From assembly GCA_030066475.1 (NCBI GenBank), contig JASJBO010000131.1, positions 1-14,558 on the forward strand: a stretch of DNA of 14,558 nucleotides. Direction: 5' to 3'. Shown here in pieces: positions 12,930 to 14,558 of the stretch; the stretch's first letter is position 1, and each line of letters begins with the position of its first letter. This DNA is from Myxococcota bacterium (lineage in GTDB: Bacteria > Myxococcota_A > UBA9160 > PR03). The notes beneath the pieces are model-generated. The model searched no databases. It was not told the origin of the DNA and saw only the letters and a list, made by a program, of their open reading frames with translations. Position numbers and translations under genes: made by a program.

Positions 12930-14488
12930 GGCGGACCCTCCGCGTCGCGCAGGCTGATGGTGATGCTGAAGGTGTTGCCGCCGCGCGACTCGTCCTTCTG
13001 GATGTCGCCCACCCGGATGTCCGAGAAGTGCGGGAAGCCCGCCAGCGCCGTCTTGAACCGGTCGACCGCGCCGAAGCTGGGCGTGTGGCCGCGCACGCGC
13101 ACCACCTGCCCGTCGATCGAGAGCTCCTCGAAGATGATCCTCAGGTTGGGCGGCATCAGGCCCGAGATCTCGGTGAGCAGGTCGAGGGCCGACAGGTTGC
13201 CGCCGTAGATGCCCAGGAAGTCGGCGCGCTGCTGGGTCTCGCGCAGCACCTGGCGGAGCCCCTTCGGGACGCTGCGCGGCGCCGAGCGGCCCGGCACCGC
13301 GGTGCTCCAGAGCTGCGCCAGCTCGGCCTCCAGGCGGTCGGCGCGTTCGGCCTCGATGCCGATGCCCGTCGCGGCCCAGGCCCCCGCCAGCAGCAGCGCG
13401 AAGAGGGCGAGCCCGGCCGTCCAGCGCAGGTTGCGGCCCACGGCGCGCAGGTCGACGCGCGGCGCGAACTCGGCCTGCAGGAAGTTCATGTGGGTGCGGG
13501 CGCGCAGGCTGCCGCGCAGCGCGAGCGCCAGCGCCGGGGCGAAGCGCAGCGGGTCGCCGGCTGCGAGGAAGTCGCCGGTGGCGGCACCGGGGGGCACCTG
13601 CAGGCGCGCGGTGGCGATTCCCGTGCGCTCGGCCAGGTACTCGTCCAGGCGGCGCAGCCGGGCCCCCCCGCCCACCAGCGTGATCTCGTCGACCCGGGTC
13701 TTGGCGGGGCCCTCCAGGATCGACTCCATGCCGCCGAGCGAGCGCACCAGCTCGCGCACCAGCCGGTCCACCGCCGCGCGCGCGCCGTGGATCTCGCTGT
13801 CGAAGTCGGAGCCGAAGATCCCGTCCTCGTGCTTGATGCGCTCGGCCTCGTCGATCCCGACACCCCGCCCGCGGCCGATCGCCTGCGTCACGGCGGCCCC
13901 GGCGATCGGCAGCGTGCGCGCCAGCCGCGGGCGGCCGTCGACGAGCAGGCAGAGCGTGGTCTTGCGGTGGCCGACGTCGAGCAGCACGCGGGTGCCCGGC
14001 AGCTCGATCAGCTCGGCCAGGTTGCCGAGCACCAGGCCCTCCACTTCCAGCACGCGCGGGTGGAGCCCGGCCTGTCGCAGCGACTCGAGCTGGTCGGCCA
14101 CCTCGGTGCGGGTCACCACGGTCGCCGCGACGTCGGCCTGGCTGCGCTCGTCGCCGACCAGCTCCCAGTCGACGAAGACGTCCTCGAGGTCGAAGGGCAT
14201 CTCGCTCTCCACCTCGAAGGGCACGGCCTGCGCCAGCCGCCGGCGGTCGCGGAACGGGAAGCGCACCCGGCGGCGGGTGACGCGGTCGCCCGGGATCGCG
14301 GTCACGACGCGGTCGGCGGGCAGGTGCTGATCGACGAACAGCGCGCGCAGCGAGTCGGCGACGGGCTCCTCGTCGCGCACCGGCAGCGCCTGGAGCCGCA
14401 CGACCTCGATGCCGCGCAGGGTCTGGCGCAGCTCCACGGCCTTGATGGCGTGGCTGCCGATGTCGAGTCCGAGGCTTCGGCCCAGCAT
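12926..14488 (-). CDS. gspL: Type II secretion system protein GspL (PilM/PilN-like)
   Basis: A 520-residue inner-membrane platform protein. Residues 1 to about 330 form a PilM-like, actin-fold cytoplasmic domain (LGLDIGSHAIKAVELR at the N-terminus, LLDVGHRKTTL, ITLVGGGARL). The linker THMNFLQAEFAP starts near M334, a membrane segment lies at about 356-378, and a PilN-like periplasmic domain ends the protein (LLTEISGLMPPNLRI then VRVRGHTPSF). GspL couples the cytoplasmic ATPase GspE to the rest of the T2SS. It is longer than enterobacterial GspL (about 400 residues) and corresponds to PilM plus PilN in one chain, the form seen in delta-type systems. ATG 14488 has AGGA nine bases upstream and lies 11 bases after the preceding stop. 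Confidence 0.92.
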   Translation of the reverse strand: MLGRSLGLDIGSHAIKAVELRQTLRGIEVVRLQALPVRDEEPVADSLRALFVDQHLPADRVVTAIPGDRVTRRRVRFPFRDRRRLAQAVPFEVESEMPFDLEDVFVDWELVGDERSQADVAATVVTRTEVADQLESLRQAGLHPRVLEVEGLVLGNLAELIELPGTRVLLDVGHRKTTLCLLVDGRPRLARTLPIAGAAVTQAIGRGRGVGIDEAERIKHEDGIFGSDFDSEIHGARAAVDRLVRELVRSLGGMESILEGPAKTRVDEITLVGGGARLRRLDEYLAERTGIATARLQVPPGAATGDFLAAGDPLRFAPALALALRGSLRARTHMNFLQAEFAPRVDLRAVGRNLRWTAGLALFALLLAGAWAATGIGIEAERADRLEAELAQLWSTAVPGRSAPRSVPKGLRQVLRETQQRADFLGIYGGNLSALDLLTEISGLMPPNLRIIFEELSIDGQVVRVRGHTPSFGAVDRFKTALAGFPHFSDIRVGDIQKDESRGGNTFSITISLRDAEGPP

Positions 14489-14499
14489 ACGCCCGGATC

Positions 14500-14558
14500 C
14501 TAGCGGACCCGCCAGGTGAGCCGGAGCGGCTCACTGGGGACGCTGCGGTCGATCACGG
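14500..14558 (-). CDS. gspK: C-terminal end of an upstream gene, probably GspK
   Basis: Entering from the right edge on the minus strand, a frame encodes V-I-D-R-S-V-P-S-E-P-L-R-L-T-W-R-V-R and stops with TAG at 14502-14500, eleven bases before the gspL ATG. GspK normally precedes GspL, and its C-termini often end in a similar VxxRS...WR pattern, so the minor-pseudopilin GspK is the likely identity. Only 18 residues are visible and the start is outside the window, so the name rests mainly on position. The other frames in this stretch are closed or lack support. Confidence 0.45.
   Translation of the reverse strand, partial: VIDRSVPSEPLRLTWRVR

Noticed and set aside
12930..14534. Upstream extension of the gspM frame
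   Set aside because: It covers gspL in another frame and is Arg/Ala-rich. The GTG at 12929 with the GTGA overlap gives a normal-length GspM.
1..14558. CRISPR array, tRNA, rRNA, insertion sequence or toxin-antitoxin pair
   Set aside because: No regularly spaced repeats, clover-leaf sequences, transposase motifs or paired small genes were seen on either strand.

Overview
The window is very GC-rich (by eye about 70%), densely packed, and coded almost entirely on the minus strand with many GTG starts. The end of a type II secretion (T2SS) operon with a PilM/PilN-like GspL, a GspN, TldD/TldE and a likely rubrerythrin point to a Gram-negative bacterium from the former Deltaproteobacteria (Myxococcota, Binatota or Desulfobacterota type). 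This is an inference from gene content; there is no rRNA or other phylogenetic marker here.

Layout from the left. Bases 1-24 (minus) hold the first eight codons of a gene that looks like a rubrerythrin. A 234-bp divergent intergenic region (25-258) with a short tandem repeat, a 12-bp palindrome, a 9-bp inverted repeat and a promoter-like element separates it from a plus-strand 2OG-Fe(II) oxygenase (259-975). That gene converges on a two-gene minus-strand unit: a TPR-containing, lipoprotein-like metzincin candidate (3363 to 1825) and a secreted HExxH gluzincin of the peptidase-MA type (1819 to 989). A 19-bp inverted repeat spans both converging stop codons.

From 14558 down to 3513 lies one continuous minus-strand train. 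In transcription order it holds gspK (last codons only), gspL, gspM, gspN, an ArsR-type regulator fused to a SAM methyltransferase, a HAD hydrolase, tldD, tldE, a LACTB2-like metallo-beta-lactamase-fold hydrolase, a HEAT-repeat protein, an SDR oxidoreductase and a CaiB/BaiF-type CoA transferase. No gap exceeds 22 bp. Four junctions are GTGA stop/start overlaps and one is TAGTG, so the set is probably cotranscribed and translationally coupled. The train ends at a GC-rich inverted repeat (3460-3496).

Functionally the train is a patchwork: the inner-membrane platform of T2SS, then a regulator/methyltransferase with a small phosphatase-like protein, then the TldD/TldE metalloprotease, then housekeeping or acyl-CoA-type enzymes. 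I recognise every protein to family level. No CRISPR, RNA gene, prophage, insertion sequence or toxin-antitoxin pair was seen. I do not see a clear new multi-gene system. The points most worth a second look are the TPR-metzincin protein paired with a second secreted metallopeptidase, the structured region between rubrerythrin and the oxygenase, and two very short ORFs whose stops overlap the next gene's start.
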